Shown one piece after another: positions 18,070-26,296 of a DNA stretch of 64,000 bases. Positions within the stretch are counted from its first letter, which is position 1. Every line of letters starts with the position of its first letter. Both the position numbers and the translations under genes were made by a program. The stretch spans positions 1 through 64,000 of the forward strand of contig NZ_RZYA01000004.1 of assembly GCF_004005495.1 (NCBI RefSeq), given 5' to 3'. The stretch comes from Streptomyces antnestii (lineage in GTDB: Bacteria; Actinomycetota; Actinomycetes; Streptomycetales; Streptomycetaceae). The notes beneath the pieces were generated by a model. The model ran no database searches. It had not been told where the DNA came from and saw only the letters and a program-made list of their open reading frames with translations.

Positions 18070-20609
18070 GGCGTGAGCGATCCTTCCAGGGGGCGGGCGC
18101 CGATGCTCAGCAGCGGCAGGTCGGGCTTGATCTGGTCGCGCTCCGGCACGAACCGCACCAGCGGGTCCGGCGCGTCCGGCGCGTTCACGAAGGAGACGAA
18201 ACGCGCGAGGCGCTCCGGATCGCTGATCGTGTCGGCCCACTCGTCCCGGTAGTGCGCGACATGGTCGGCCATCAGGGCCTCAAGCTCGGCGCACAGCCCG
18301 AGCGAGTCGTGCACGACGACGTCGCGTACGTGGTCGAGGCCGCCCTCGATGCGCTCCAGCCAGCCTGCCGTGCGCTCCAGGCGGTCGGCCGTACGGATGT
18401 AGAACATCAGGAACCGGTCGATGAGGCGGACGAGTTCGGCGTCGGACAGGTCCTGGGCGAGGAGGTCGGCGTGGCGCGGGGTCGCGCCGCCGTTGCCGCC
18501 GATGTACAGGTTCCAGCCGTTCGAGGTGGCGATCACGCCGAAGTCCTTGGACTGGGCCTCCGCGCACTCGCGCCCGCAGCCCGACACGGCCGACTTCAGC
18601 TTGTGCGGGGCGCGCAGCCCCCGGTAGCGCAGCTCCAGGTCGATCGCCATGCGCACCGAGTCCTGGACCCCGTACCGGCACCACGTCTGCCCGACGCACG
18701 ACTTCACCGTCCGCAGCGCCTTCCCGTACGCGTGCCCCGACTCGAACCCTGCGTCGACCAACCGCGCCCAGATCAAGGGAAGTTGCTCGACGCGTGCGCC
18801 GAACAGGTCGATGCGCTGACCGCCCGTGATCTTCGTGTAGAGCCCGAAGTCGCGCGCCACCTCGCCGATGACGATCAGCTTCTCCGGGGTGACCTCGCCG
18901 CCGGGGATGCGGGGCACGACCGAATAGGAGCCGTTCTTCTGGAGGTTGGCGAGGAAGTGGTCGTTGGTGTCCTGGAGGGCCGCCTGCTCACCGTCGAGGA
19001 CATGACCCTCGGCGCCGATCGTCGGGGCGAGCGAGGCGATGATCGAACCGACCGCGGGCTTGCACACCTCACAGCCCTCGCCACCGCGCGCCCCGTCCCG
19101 CCCGTGCGCGTCGAGCAGCTCCGCGTACGACGTGATCCGCCTGACCCGGACGATCTCGTACAGCTCGGCGCGGGTGTGCGGGAAGCAGCCGCACAGGCCC
19201 TGGTCGCCGCTCTGCGGCAGGAGCTGCCCGATCAGCTTCACGCAACTGCCGCAGCCCGTACCGGCCTTGGTGCACTTCTTGACCTCGGGCAGCGTGGCGT
19301 GCGCCTGGATCGCCTCCTTGGTCACGTTGTGGCAGGAGCAGATCACCGCGTCGCCGGGCAGCGCGTCGGGCCCGAGCGCGGCCGGCGCCCCCGCCCCCGC
19401 CGGAAGGACCAGCTGCTCGGGCGCCACCGGCGGCACCGACCCGGTCAGCGCCCGCAGCGTCCCGTACGCCTCCGCGTCCCCGACCAGGATCCCGCCGAGC
19501 AGCTCGCCCCCGCGCCCCACGACCAGCTTCTTGTACGTGCCGGAGCGCGAGTCCGAATAGACGACGTCGAGACATCCCTCCGCCGTCCCGTGCGCGTCGC
19601 CGAACGACGCCACGTCCACACCGAGCAGCTTCAGCTTCGTCGACAGGTCGGCGCCGGTGAACTCGCCCTCCTCGGAGGCGATCGCCGCGGCCACCGTCTG
19701 CGCCATCTCGTAGCCGGGCGCGACCAGGCCGTACACGCGGCCGTCCACCGCCTGTGCGCACTCGCCGATCGCGTACACCGCCGGATCACTGGTGCGGCAC
19801 CGCTCGTCGACGGTGATGCCGCCGCGCTCGCCCACCGTGAGCCCCATGTCGCGGGCGAGCTGGTCACGCGGCCGCACACCCGCCGAGAACACCACGAGGT
19901 CGGTGGCCAGCTCCGACCCGTCGGACAGCTTCATGGCGCGCACCGCTCCGCCCTCGTCCGCCACGATCTCCTGCGTGCCGACGCCGGTGTGGACGCTGAG
20001 CCCCATGTCCGTGATGGTGCGCAGGAGCGCCGCGCCACCGCCCTCGTCGACCTGCACGGGCATCAGCCGCGGCGCGAACTCCACGACGTGCGTGTCGAGC
20101 CCGAGCCCGCGCAGCGCGCCCGCGGCCTCCAGACCGAGCAGCCCTCCGCCGACAACAGCGCCGGTCGTGGCACGCGCCTCGGCGTACTCCTCGATCGCGA
20201 GCAGGTCCTCGATCGTGCGGTACACGAAACAGCCCGTGGCGTCCTTGCCGGGCACGGGCGGCACGAACGGGTAGGACCCGGTGGCCAGCACGAGCGTGTC
20301 GTACGTGACCTTCAGGCCCGAGCGCGCCGTGACCGTCCGCGACGCCCGGTCGATGTGCTCGGCCGGGTCCCCGAGGTGCAGCTCGATGCCGTGACGGGCG
20401 ATGAACTCCCCGTCGGTGAGGGAGAGTTCGTCCGGCGTACGGCCGGCGAAGTACGAGGTGAGCTGGACGCGGTCGTAGGCGGGGCGCGGCTCCTCGCACA
20501 GGACGACGACGCGGTGCGTGTCCGTGAGGCCGCGCTCGGCCAGGGCCTCCAGGAAGCGCTGGCCGACCATGCCGTGGCCGACGAGAACGAGAGTGGGCAT
20601 GGTGGGCAT
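18066..20609 (-). CDS. nirB: Nitrite reductase (NADH) large subunit
   Basis: An 847-residue cytoplasmic flavoprotein reducing nitrite to ammonium with six electrons from NAD(P)H. Order: FAD/NAD domain (LVLVGHGMVGQRFLEAL; second nucleotide motif GGGLLGLEAAGAL), a BFD-like [2Fe-2S] domain (CSCHNVTKEAI, then KAGTGCGSC), and the sirohaem/[4Fe-4S] reductase part. That part carries the cluster ligands C-x5-C in SCVGQTWCRYG and C-x3-C in SGCGREC. Start: the ATG at 20609 has GGAGG eight bases ahead; a second ATG lies three codons inside. It follows the FAD oxidoreductase gene with a 1-bp gap. Sirohaem is probably completed by the CbiX protein encoded at 29458. Confidence 0.96.
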   Translation of the reverse strand: MPTMPTLVLVGHGMVGQRFLEALAERGLTDTHRVVVLCEEPRPAYDRVQLTSYFAGRTPDELSLTDGEFIARHGIELHLGDPAEHIDRASRTVTARSGLKVTYDTLVLATGSYPFVPPVPGKDATGCFVYRTIEDLLAIEEYAEARATTGAVVGGGLLGLEAAGALRGLGLDTHVVEFAPRLMPVQVDEGGGAALLRTITDMGLSVHTGVGTQEIVADEGGAVRAMKLSDGSELATDLVVFSAGVRPRDQLARDMGLTVGERGGITVDERCRTSDPAVYAIGECAQAVDGRVYGLVAPGYEMAQTVAAAIASEEGEFTGADLSTKLKLLGVDVASFGDAHGTAEGCLDVVYSDSRSGTYKKLVVGRGGELLGGILVGDAEAYGTLRALTGSVPPVAPEQLVLPAGAGAPAALGPDALPGDAVICSCHNVTKEAIQAHATLPEVKKCTKAGTGCGSCVKLIGQLLPQSGDQGLCGCFPHTRAELYEIVRVRRITSYAELLDAHGRDGARGGEGCEVCKPAVGSIIASLAPTIGAEGHVLDGEQAALQDTNDHFLANLQKNGSYSVVPRIPGGEVTPEKLIVIGEVARDFGLYTKITGGQRIDLFGARVEQLPLIWARLVDAGFESGHAYGKALRTVKSCVGQTWCRYGVQDSVRMAIDLELRYRGLRAPHKLKSAVSGCGRECAEAQSKDFGVIATSNGWNLYIGGNGGATPRHADLLAQDLSDAELVRLIDRFLMFYIRTADRLERTAGWLERIEGGLDHVRDVVVHDSLGLCAELEALMADHVAHYRDEWADTISDPERLARFVSFVNAPDAPDPLVRFVPERDQIKPDLPLLSIGARPLEGSLTP

Positions 20610-20610
20610 C

Positions 20611-21834
20611 TCAGAGGCCTCCGTCGTGAGTGAGCAGGTGGAGCAGGGGTGCGCCGTCGCCGGGCAGCGGATCGTCGGCCTCCCAGGCCCGGGCGAGCGC
20701 CCCGACCGTGCCGAGCTCGCCGACCAGGACCCCGCCGACGAGCCGGTCACCGCGGACGACGACCTTGCGGTACGTGCCGCGGGTGGCGTCGGTGAGCTGG
20801 ACGACGTCGTCACCGGGCAGCGCCTCGGCCTCGCCGAACGCCGCGAGGTCCAGGGGCCCCGCCTCGTGCGGCAAGGTCAGCCGGGTGAGGGCGCGGGTGC
20901 CGGTGTAGGGGCGCGGCCGCCCGGAGAGCAGGTTCGCGGCGAGCGCGTCGGCCTGTTCGACGGCCGGGGTCGCGAGCCCGTAGACGCGGCCCGCGTGCTG
21001 CGAACAGTCGCCGACCGCCCGAATATGCGGATCGGACGTACGCAACTCGTCGTCCACGACGATCCCCTCACGCACGTCGAGCCCGGCGGCCCGCGCGAGA
21101 CCGGTGCGCGGCCGCACCCCGCAGGCCAGCACGGTGATGTCGGTGTCGAGCAGGAAGCCGTCGTGCAGCTCGACGCGGCGGACCCGACCGTCCACGACAC
21201 CGACGCCGCGCACCCGGCACTCGGTGTGGATCTCGACACCGAGGCCGGTCAGATGCCGCCGCACCAGGGCGCTCGACCGCGGATCGAGCTGGCGTTCCAT
21301 CAGCCGCTCGGACTGCTGGGTGAGCACCACCTGGGCGCCGCGCCGGGCGAGCGCGCGGGCGGCGGACACCCCGAGGAGCCCGCCGCCGACGACGACGGCC
21401 CGCACCCCGGGGGCCACCGCCCGCGACAGGGCCAGGCAGTCGTCCATGGTCCGGAAGGCGTGCACCCCGCCCGGCAGCTCCGTCGCACCCGGCGCGAACA
21501 GCCCGCGCAGCGGCGGCAGCACAGGGTTCGAACCGGTGGCGAGGACGAGGGTGTCGTACGGGACGACGGAGCCGTCCTCGCAGCGCACCACCCGCTCGTC
21601 ACGGTCGACGCGCACGGCACGGGTCCGCAGGCGGGCCCCGTCGTGCCGGGGCAGCGCGATGACGTCGGCGCCGTAACTGCCCGCGAGGACCTCGGCGAGC
21701 AGCACCCGGTTGTACGGGGCGTGCGCCTCCTCGCCGATGAGCACGGCGGCGGGGCCGAGGCGCTGGGCGAGCCGGGTTCCGGCGAGGCCGGTGCCGATCA
21801 CCACCACGCGCCCGGGGTCCGTCGATGAGGTCAT
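20611..21834 (-). CDS. FAD-dependent NAD(P) oxidoreductase of the nitrite reductase operon
   Basis: A 407-residue pyridine nucleotide-disulphide oxidoreductase resembling the N-terminal domain of NirB. It has VVVIGTGLAGTRLAQRL for FAD, LVLATGSNPVLPP, and VVVGGGLLGVSAARAL for NAD(P). The C-terminal third (GTYRKVVVRGDRLVGGVLVGE) also matches NirB. It is first gene of the nirBD operon and may supply electrons to the nitrate reductase NasA, as NasB-type proteins do; that role is inferred. The start at 21834 lacks a good ribosome binding site. Confidence 0.88.
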   Translation of the reverse strand: MTSSTDPGRVVVIGTGLAGTRLAQRLGPAAVLIGEEAHAPYNRVLLAEVLAGSYGADVIALPRHDGARLRTRAVRVDRDERVVRCEDGSVVPYDTLVLATGSNPVLPPLRGLFAPGATELPGGVHAFRTMDDCLALSRAVAPGVRAVVVGGGLLGVSAARALARRGAQVVLTQQSERLMERQLDPRSSALVRRHLTGLGVEIHTECRVRGVGVVDGRVRRVELHDGFLLDTDITVLACGVRPRTGLARAAGLDVREGIVVDDELRTSDPHIRAVGDCSQHAGRVYGLATPAVEQADALAANLLSGRPRPYTGTRALTRLTLPHEAGPLDLAAFGEAEALPGDDVVQLTDATRGTYRKVVVRGDRLVGGVLVGELGTVGALARAWEADDPLPGDGAPLLHLLTHDGGL

Positions 21835-21857
21835 GCACGGAAGCCTGCGCGGCCGGT

Positions 21858-21895
21858 GTTACCCGTCCGGATCCCTCCCGTTTCCCTCGGGGAAC
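21858..21895 (-). promoter_or_regulatory. glnR box: Candidate GlnR box before the nirBD operon
   Basis: On the minus strand GTTCC-n6-GAAAC-n6-GATCC-n6-GTAAC runs from 21895 to 21858 with an exact 11-bp period. The first pair fits the GlnR pattern gTnAC-n6-GaAAC with one mismatch, and GTAAC fits a further a-site. Position is 24-61 bp before the start of the nitrite reductase operon, a known GlnR target in Streptomyces. Confidence 0.6.
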
Positions 21896-21932
21896 GCTGC
21901 GCTCAGCGCGCGCGAGGGGCGGGTGTGAGGGC

Positions 21933-22571
21933 TCAGCGGCTCCCCGTCAGATGGGCGAACACCACGACGTTGCCCCGGTAGCCGGTCTGTTTCGAGTAGC
22001 CGCCGCCACAGGTGATGACGCGCAGCTCGGGCCGGTCAGCGGCGCCGTACACCTTCTGATCGGGGAAGGCGCGGGCGTCGTAGACCTCGACGGCGTCGAC
22101 GGTGAACACGGCCACGGAGCCGTCGCGCCGGTCGACCTCGATGGTGCGGCCCCTGGTCAGGGCGCCCAGGTCGTAGAAGACGGCGGGCCCCTCGGCGTTG
22201 TCGACGTGCCCGGCCATGACCGCGGTGCCGCGCTCGCCGGGCAGGGTCCCGGCCTCGTACCAGCCGGCGAGGTTCTTCTTCTCCGGCGGGGGCACGTCGA
22301 GACTGCCCTGCGGGGTCAGGCCGAGGCCCATGAGGGGCGCGTTCACCCGGATCGAGGGGATGCGGACGCGGTCGGGCGGCGAGGGGGAGAGCGGGGCGGC
22401 GCCGGCCGGCTCGTGGCCGGTGCCGGAGTGCGCGGCCTGCGCGGCGGAGGGCTGCGGCGGTCCGTGCGTCGCGGTGCCCTGGCGCAGGAGCCAGGCCCCG
22501 AGACAGAGGGCGAGTGCGGTGACGGCGGCTATGACCCAGCTGCTGACCCTGCGGGAGCGCTTCTCCGGCAT
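21933..22571 (-). CDS. Class F sortase
   Basis: A 212-residue membrane-anchored cysteine transpeptidase. One N-terminal helix (SSWVIAAVTALALCLGAWLL) leads to a Ser/Pro/Ala linker and the sortase barrel beginning RVRIPSIRVNAPLMGLGL. Catalytic residues are visible: His in VMAGHVDN, Cys in VITCGG and a downstream Arg in GYRGNVVVFAHL. The start at 22571 is chosen for GGAGG five bases upstream; alternatives at 22583 and 22622 lack one. The next gene on the strand encodes a secreted, membrane-tailed protein that is its probable partner. Confidence 0.88.
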   Translation of the reverse strand: MPEKRSRRVSSWVIAAVTALALCLGAWLLRQGTATHGPPQPSAAQAAHSGTGHEPAGAAPLSPSPPDRVRIPSIRVNAPLMGLGLTPQGSLDVPPPEKKNLAGWYEAGTLPGERGTAVMAGHVDNAEGPAVFYDLGALTRGRTIEVDRRDGSVAVFTVDAVEVYDARAFPDQKVYGAADRPELRVITCGGGYSKQTGYRGNVVVFAHLTGSR

Positions 22572-22610
22572 CTCGGCCTCCATGTCGGAGTGGGGGGGGT
22601 GGCCTTCCCC

Positions 22611-22640
22611 CTCCGGCCGCAAGAGGGGGCGCGGCCGGAG
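22611..22640. terminator. GC-rich hairpin between sortase and partner genes
   Basis: A perfect 10-bp stem (CTCCGGCCGC and its complement) with a 10-nt loop and no T-run. It sits just upstream of the sortase start and downstream of the preceding gene's stop. It could be a weak terminator or a processing site that sets the ratio of the two products. Confidence 0.45.
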
Positions 22641-22703
22641 GAGGAGAGGACATGCGGTACCAGGGGGCCGGAGGGACAGCGGAGGTCGTCCGTCCGGCCC
22701 CCG

Positions 22704-23225
22704 TCAGATCCCTTCGCCTCTCGCCCGGCGATGCAGGAGCCAGGTACCGCCCGCGGCGGCGACGGCCAGTGCCGCCACTCCCGCCGCGGTCTTCACGGGG
22801 TCGGTGCCGAGTGCGCCGCCGACCCCCGTCTTCACATGCCCTCTCGGAGGGACCTGCTCGCGCGAGGACGCGAGGGCGACCATGAGATCGCCCGTGACCT
22901 GCCCGTCGCCGGAGCACTTCGCGACGATCTCGTACGTTCCGGGCTGGGCCGCCGCGGGGACCTCGAACTTCCCCACGGCGCCCTTGGGGTGCGTGCCCGG
23001 CGCGAGGGGGAACGCCCCGGCGCCGACCGCGCTCGCGTCTCCGGCGGCGCCCTTGCCGGTGCCGCACGCGGTGGTGTGCACGGTGACCGTGGCGCCCGGG
23101 GTCGTGTTCGCCGGGTACACCTCGAGGCCGCCCGAGCCGCCCCCACCGGCGGACGCGGGCGCGGCGGTCAGTGCCGCGGCGGCCGCGGCGAGCGCGGCTG
23201 CGGTCAGCAGGCGGGGTGTGCGCAT
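22704..23225 (-). CDS. Secreted protein with C-terminal membrane anchor, sortase partner
   Basis: A 173-residue protein: a Sec signal (RTPRLLTAAALAAAAAALTA, cleavage after ASA), a beta-rich extracellular domain with one Cys pair (HTTACGTGK, VAKCSGDGQ), then a C-terminal hydrophobic segment (AGVAALAVAAAGGTWLL) and basic tail. No LPxTG- or LAxTG-like motif precedes the anchor, although the topology is that of a sortase substrate. GGAGG lies ahead of ATG 23225. Co-directional with the sortase gene. Function unknown. Confidence 0.8.
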   Translation of the reverse strand: MRTPRLLTAAALAAAAAALTAAPASAGGGGSGGLEVYPANTTPGATVTVHTTACGTGKGAAGDASAVGAGAFPLAPGTHPKGAVGKFEVPAAAQPGTYEIVAKCSGDGQVTGDLMVALASSREQVPPRGHVKTGVGGALGTDPVKTAAGVAALAVAAAGGTWLLHRRARGEGI

Positions 23226-23483
23226 CTGTCGTGCTCCTCCGAGGGGGCGCGGCCCGCGGCACCCCCAAGTGCCGCTGCGTCGGTCACGCCCCTGCCCTGC
23301 CGAGGTAAGTGCCCCTGGCGCCACCACGCCTCCTGAAGCCCCATCAGAAATCGGCTGAAAGGGCGTCACCTGACCTCAAGGAGTAAGCATTCGAGCAGGT
23401 CACAGCCACGCCCGAAGAAAAGTCCCCACCGATGGAGCAGCCACCGGTGAACGGGTGACCACCCCCACCAAAAAGCAGCTTGA

Positions 23484-23501
23484 CCTCAACCAAACTTCAG
23501 G
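23484..23501. promoter_or_regulatory. soxR box: SoxR-type operator
   Basis: CCTCAACCAAACTTCAGG agrees with the SoxR consensus CCTCAAGTTAACTTGAGG at 14 of 18 positions, including all outer bases. It overlaps a TTGACC -35-like element at 23480-23485, as MerR-family activators require. It lies 16 bp before the FMN reductase start. A TGACCTCAA half-copy is also present at 23371-23379. In S. coelicolor a reductase of this kind (SCO2478) is a reported SoxR target. Confidence 0.75.
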
Positions 23502-23516
23502 TAAGAGCCTGACGCC

Positions 23517-24122
23517 ATGACCACCACACCAGTACAACAACACACACCCCCCGTCCGGATCGCCGTAGTGATCGGCAGCAACCGAGAGGGCCGCTTCGGC
23601 CCGGTCGTCGCCGACTGGCTGACATCCCTCCTCGGGGAGCGCCCCGACTTCACGGTGGACGTGATCGACGTCGCCGCGACGGCCCTCCCCACCGCCCTCT
23701 CCTACGACCCGGCCCCCGAGGTGCGGGCCGCGCTGGCCGAGGTCAGCCCGAAGCTGGCGGCGGCCGACGCCTTCATCGTCCTCACCCCCGAGTACAACCA
23801 CTCCTACCCGGCCGGCCTCAAGAACCTCATCGACTGGCACCGCGCCGAATGGCAGGCGAAGCCCGTCGGCTTCGTCTCCTACGGCGGAATCTCCGGCGGC
23901 CTGCGCGCGGTCGAGCACCTGCGCACGGTCTTCGCCGAGCTGCACGCGGTCACGGTGCGGGACACGGTGTCGTTCGCCAACGCGGGCAGCCACTTCGACG
24001 CGTCCGGCGCCCACCGCGACCCGGAGGCCCCGGCCGCCGCGGTGAAGACGATGCTGGACCAGCTCGCGTGGTGGGCGAAGGCGCTACGGGAGGCGAAAAA
24101 GACACACCCGTACACCAGTTGA
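23517..24122 (+). CDS. NADPH-dependent FMN reductase, SoxR regulon type
   Basis: A 201-residue flavodoxin-fold oxidoreductase. It shows the FMN phosphate loop VVIGSNREGRFGPVV, the PEYNHSYPAGLKNLIDW motif and YGGISGGLRAVEHL. Proteins of this group reduce FMN or quinones with NADPH. The SoxR-like site in its promoter suggests induction by redox-active compounds such as the cell's own pigmented antibiotics. ATG 23517 follows a purine-rich AAGAGCC segment, a modest ribosome binding site. Followed by a strong hairpin. Confidence 0.92.
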   Translation: MTTTPVQQHTPPVRIAVVIGSNREGRFGPVVADWLTSLLGERPDFTVDVIDVAATALPTALSYDPAPEVRAALAEVSPKLAAADAFIVLTPEYNHSYPAGLKNLIDWHRAEWQAKPVGFVSYGGISGGLRAVEHLRTVFAELHAVTVRDTVSFANAGSHFDASGAHRDPEAPAAAVKTMLDQLAWWAKALREAKKTHPYTS

Positions 24123-24130
24123 CACAAAGA

Positions 24131-24155
24131 CCCCCGCAGCCAACGGCTGCGGGGG
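24131..24155. terminator. Bidirectional terminator
   Basis: An 11-bp perfect stem (CCCCCGCAGCC) with a 3-nt loop stands between the convergent FMN reductase and metalloprotease genes, 9 bp after the former's stop and 24 bp beyond the latter's. Confidence 0.8.
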
Positions 24156-24178
24156 CCTTCACCCACTACTGTCCGGCG

Positions 24179-25819
24179 TCAGCCTACGGAGACGGCCGAC
24201 CAGGTCGCGGCCACGGCCGCGTACTCCGCGCTGCCGGCCCCGTACAGGTCCTTCGCCGCGCTGAGCGTCGCCGTGCGGGCGCCCGCGTAGTTCGTCGAGG
24301 ACGTCATGTAGACGGTCAGGGCCCGGTACCAGATCTTGCCGAGCTTGTCCTTGCCGATGCCGCTCAGTGTGGCGCCGTTGCACGTGGTGCCGTTGTGCTG
24401 GACACCGCCGATCACCTTCGGGCCGCTGCCCTCGGCGAGCAGGTACGCGAAGTGGTTGGCGACTCCGGACGAGTAGTGCACGTCGAGGTTGCCGACCGAC
24501 GAGTTCCAGCAGTCGGCGGACTTGCCGTCCTTGCTGGGCTGGTCCATGAAGCGCAGGGCGGGCTTGCCGAACCCGGGCTTCACGATCTTCTCGCCGATCA
24601 TCCAGTCACCGGGGTCGGAGGCGTTGTTCGCGTAGAACTCCACGAGCGTGCCGAAGATGTCCGACGTCGCCTCGTTCAGCCCCCCGGACTCGCCGGAGTA
24701 CGTGAGCCCCGCGGTCTTCGACGTGACGCCGTGCGACATCTCGTGCCCGGCGACGTCGAGCGCGACGAGAGGCCCGAACGTGGACCCGTCACCATCGCCG
24801 TACGTCATACAGAAGCAGTTGTCGTCCCAGAAGGCGTTGTTGTAGTTGCTCCCGTAGTGGACCCGGTTGTACGAGCCCTTGCCGTCGCCGGCGATGCCGT
24901 TACGGCCGTGGACGTTCTTGTAGTAGTCCCAGGTCGTGTCGGTGCCGTACTGGGCGTCGACGGCGGCCGAGGAACGGTCGGCGTTCGTACCGTTGCCCCA
25001 GTGGTTGTCGGCGTCGGTGAACACCACGGCGGGCGCCCGACTCCAGCAGATGCTGAGCACACACCCGTCGGTCTTGTTCTGGGCGTCACCCGTGTAAGTA
25101 CCGCCCCGGGTGGCGTCCTTGAGCTGATACGTGGACCCCGACTGGGTCGTCTCCAGCGGCACGGTGCCCGAGTACAGCGACTGGCCGTCGCCGGCGGCGG
25201 TCTCGATGGTGTCCCAGGCGTCGATCTGCTTGCCGGTGCGGGCGTCGGTGAGCAGGACACGGGCGACGGGGTTGCCGAGCGAGTCCTTGCCCGCGACGTC
25301 GGTGCGCCAGGCCAGCTTCGGCGCGCCGTGCAGGGCGTCCACCACGAGGGCGGGCTTGGCGACGACCTTGCGCAGGAGCTCGCCGGGGTTGGCGGCGCGC
25401 AGCGCGGAGGCAGCCAGGTCGGCGGCCTTCGGGGCGGAGAGCTCCGGCGTCACGCTGGGCACGGCGACATCGCCGCGCACGGCACGGTCGGCGGACCGAT
25501 AGCCGCCGTCACGATTGAGATGAAGGACGAAGTCACCACCGAGAACGGGCAGTTGCCGGTAGGTGCGGTTGTAGCGCACGTGCTGGGTGCCGTCGGGGTC
25601 GACGATGACGTCGCGGACGGCGGTGCCCTGCGCGCGGGTGATGCCGAGCCGGGCGGCCTCGGAGGTGAGGACCGCGGCCGCGTGCCGCAGGGCGCCGGCC
25701 CGGGTCGGCGGGGCGGGGGCGGCGCTGGCGGTGGGGGAGAGGGCGGCGGCCAGCAGGGCGGCGGCCGCCGTGGCTATGCCGGCCGTGGTGAGTCTCGATG
25801 TGGTCCGGGGAGGTCTCAT
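24179..25819 (-). CDS. Secreted M4 (thermolysin-type) zinc metalloprotease
   Basis: A 546-residue extracellular protease. A signal peptide (cleavage after PTASA) and a propeptide of about 170 residues (FTP/PepSY part containing YRQLPVLGGDFVLHLNRDG) precede the catalytic domain. Zinc motif HEMSH is in LDVAGHEMSHGVT, the third ligand Glu is in GGLNEATSDIFG, and the transition-state His is in LDVHYSSGVANH. The start ATG has AGGAGCCCG before it. It probably supplies amino acids from protein outside the cell. A 14-bp palindrome lies upstream. Confidence 0.94.
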   Translation of the reverse strand: MRPPRTTSRLTTAGIATAAAALLAAALSPTASAAPAPPTRAGALRHAAAVLTSEAARLGITRAQGTAVRDVIVDPDGTQHVRYNRTYRQLPVLGGDFVLHLNRDGGYRSADRAVRGDVAVPSVTPELSAPKAADLAASALRAANPGELLRKVVAKPALVVDALHGAPKLAWRTDVAGKDSLGNPVARVLLTDARTGKQIDAWDTIETAAGDGQSLYSGTVPLETTQSGSTYQLKDATRGGTYTGDAQNKTDGCVLSICWSRAPAVVFTDADNHWGNGTNADRSSAAVDAQYGTDTTWDYYKNVHGRNGIAGDGKGSYNRVHYGSNYNNAFWDDNCFCMTYGDGDGSTFGPLVALDVAGHEMSHGVTSKTAGLTYSGESGGLNEATSDIFGTLVEFYANNASDPGDWMIGEKIVKPGFGKPALRFMDQPSKDGKSADCWNSSVGNLDVHYSSGVANHFAYLLAEGSGPKVIGGVQHNGTTCNGATLSGIGKDKLGKIWYRALTVYMTSSTNYAGARTATLSAAKDLYGAGSAEYAAVAATWSAVSVG

Positions 25820-25889
25820 CGGGCTCCTAGTGACGGCGCGCGGGCGCGCTGGGGGAAGTCACACTGATGTCGCCTCAGATTTAAGGGTC

Positions 25890-25903
25890 CATGACATGTC
25901 ATG
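25890..25903. promoter_or_regulatory. 14-bp palindrome CATGACATGTCATG
   Basis: A perfect palindrome between the divergent M4 protease and cutA genes, 71 bp from the protease start. Its position fits an operator for the protease promoter; the regulator is unknown. Confidence 0.45.
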
Positions 25904-25976
25904 TCCATAGGGCCTTCGTAGGGGTGTCGTGAACAAGCGTTCACGCGAGAATCAACGAACGCCGAAAGGAACGAAC

Positions 25977-26291
25977 ATGAACGCACTGACTGTCCTCACC
26001 GCGACCGACGACGAGACCAAGGCCCGCGACCTGGCCACAGGCGCCGTCGAGGCACGCCTGGCGGCCTGTGCGCAGATCGCGGGGGTCACCTCGGTCTACC
26101 GCTGGCAGGGCAACACGGAGACGGCTCAGGAGTGGCAGGTGCTCTTCAAGACCACGCCCGAGAACTACGAGGCCCTGGAGTCATGGCTGTTGGAGGCGCA
26201 CACCTACGACACTCCGGAGATCATCGCGACACCAGTGGTGCGCGGAAGCGCGGCCTACATCGACTGGATCACCACAGAAACGACGCAATAA
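25977..26291 (+). CDS. cutA: CutA-like divalent cation tolerance protein
   Basis: A 104-residue trimeric ferredoxin-like-fold protein. It contains the family segments ARLAACAQI, VYRWQGNTETAQEWQVLFKT and HTYDTPEIIATPV. CutA1 proteins bind divalent metals, though their role is loosely defined. ATG 25977 follows AAAGGA; an ATG 48 bp earlier is in frame but would add an unconserved tail. Convergent with nasA, the stops only 5 bp apart. Confidence 0.92.
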   Translation: MNALTVLTATDDETKARDLATGAVEARLAACAQIAGVTSVYRWQGNTETAQEWQVLFKTTPENYEALESWLLEAHTYDTPEIIATPVVRGSAAYIDWITTETTQ

Positions 26292-26296
26292 AAAAA

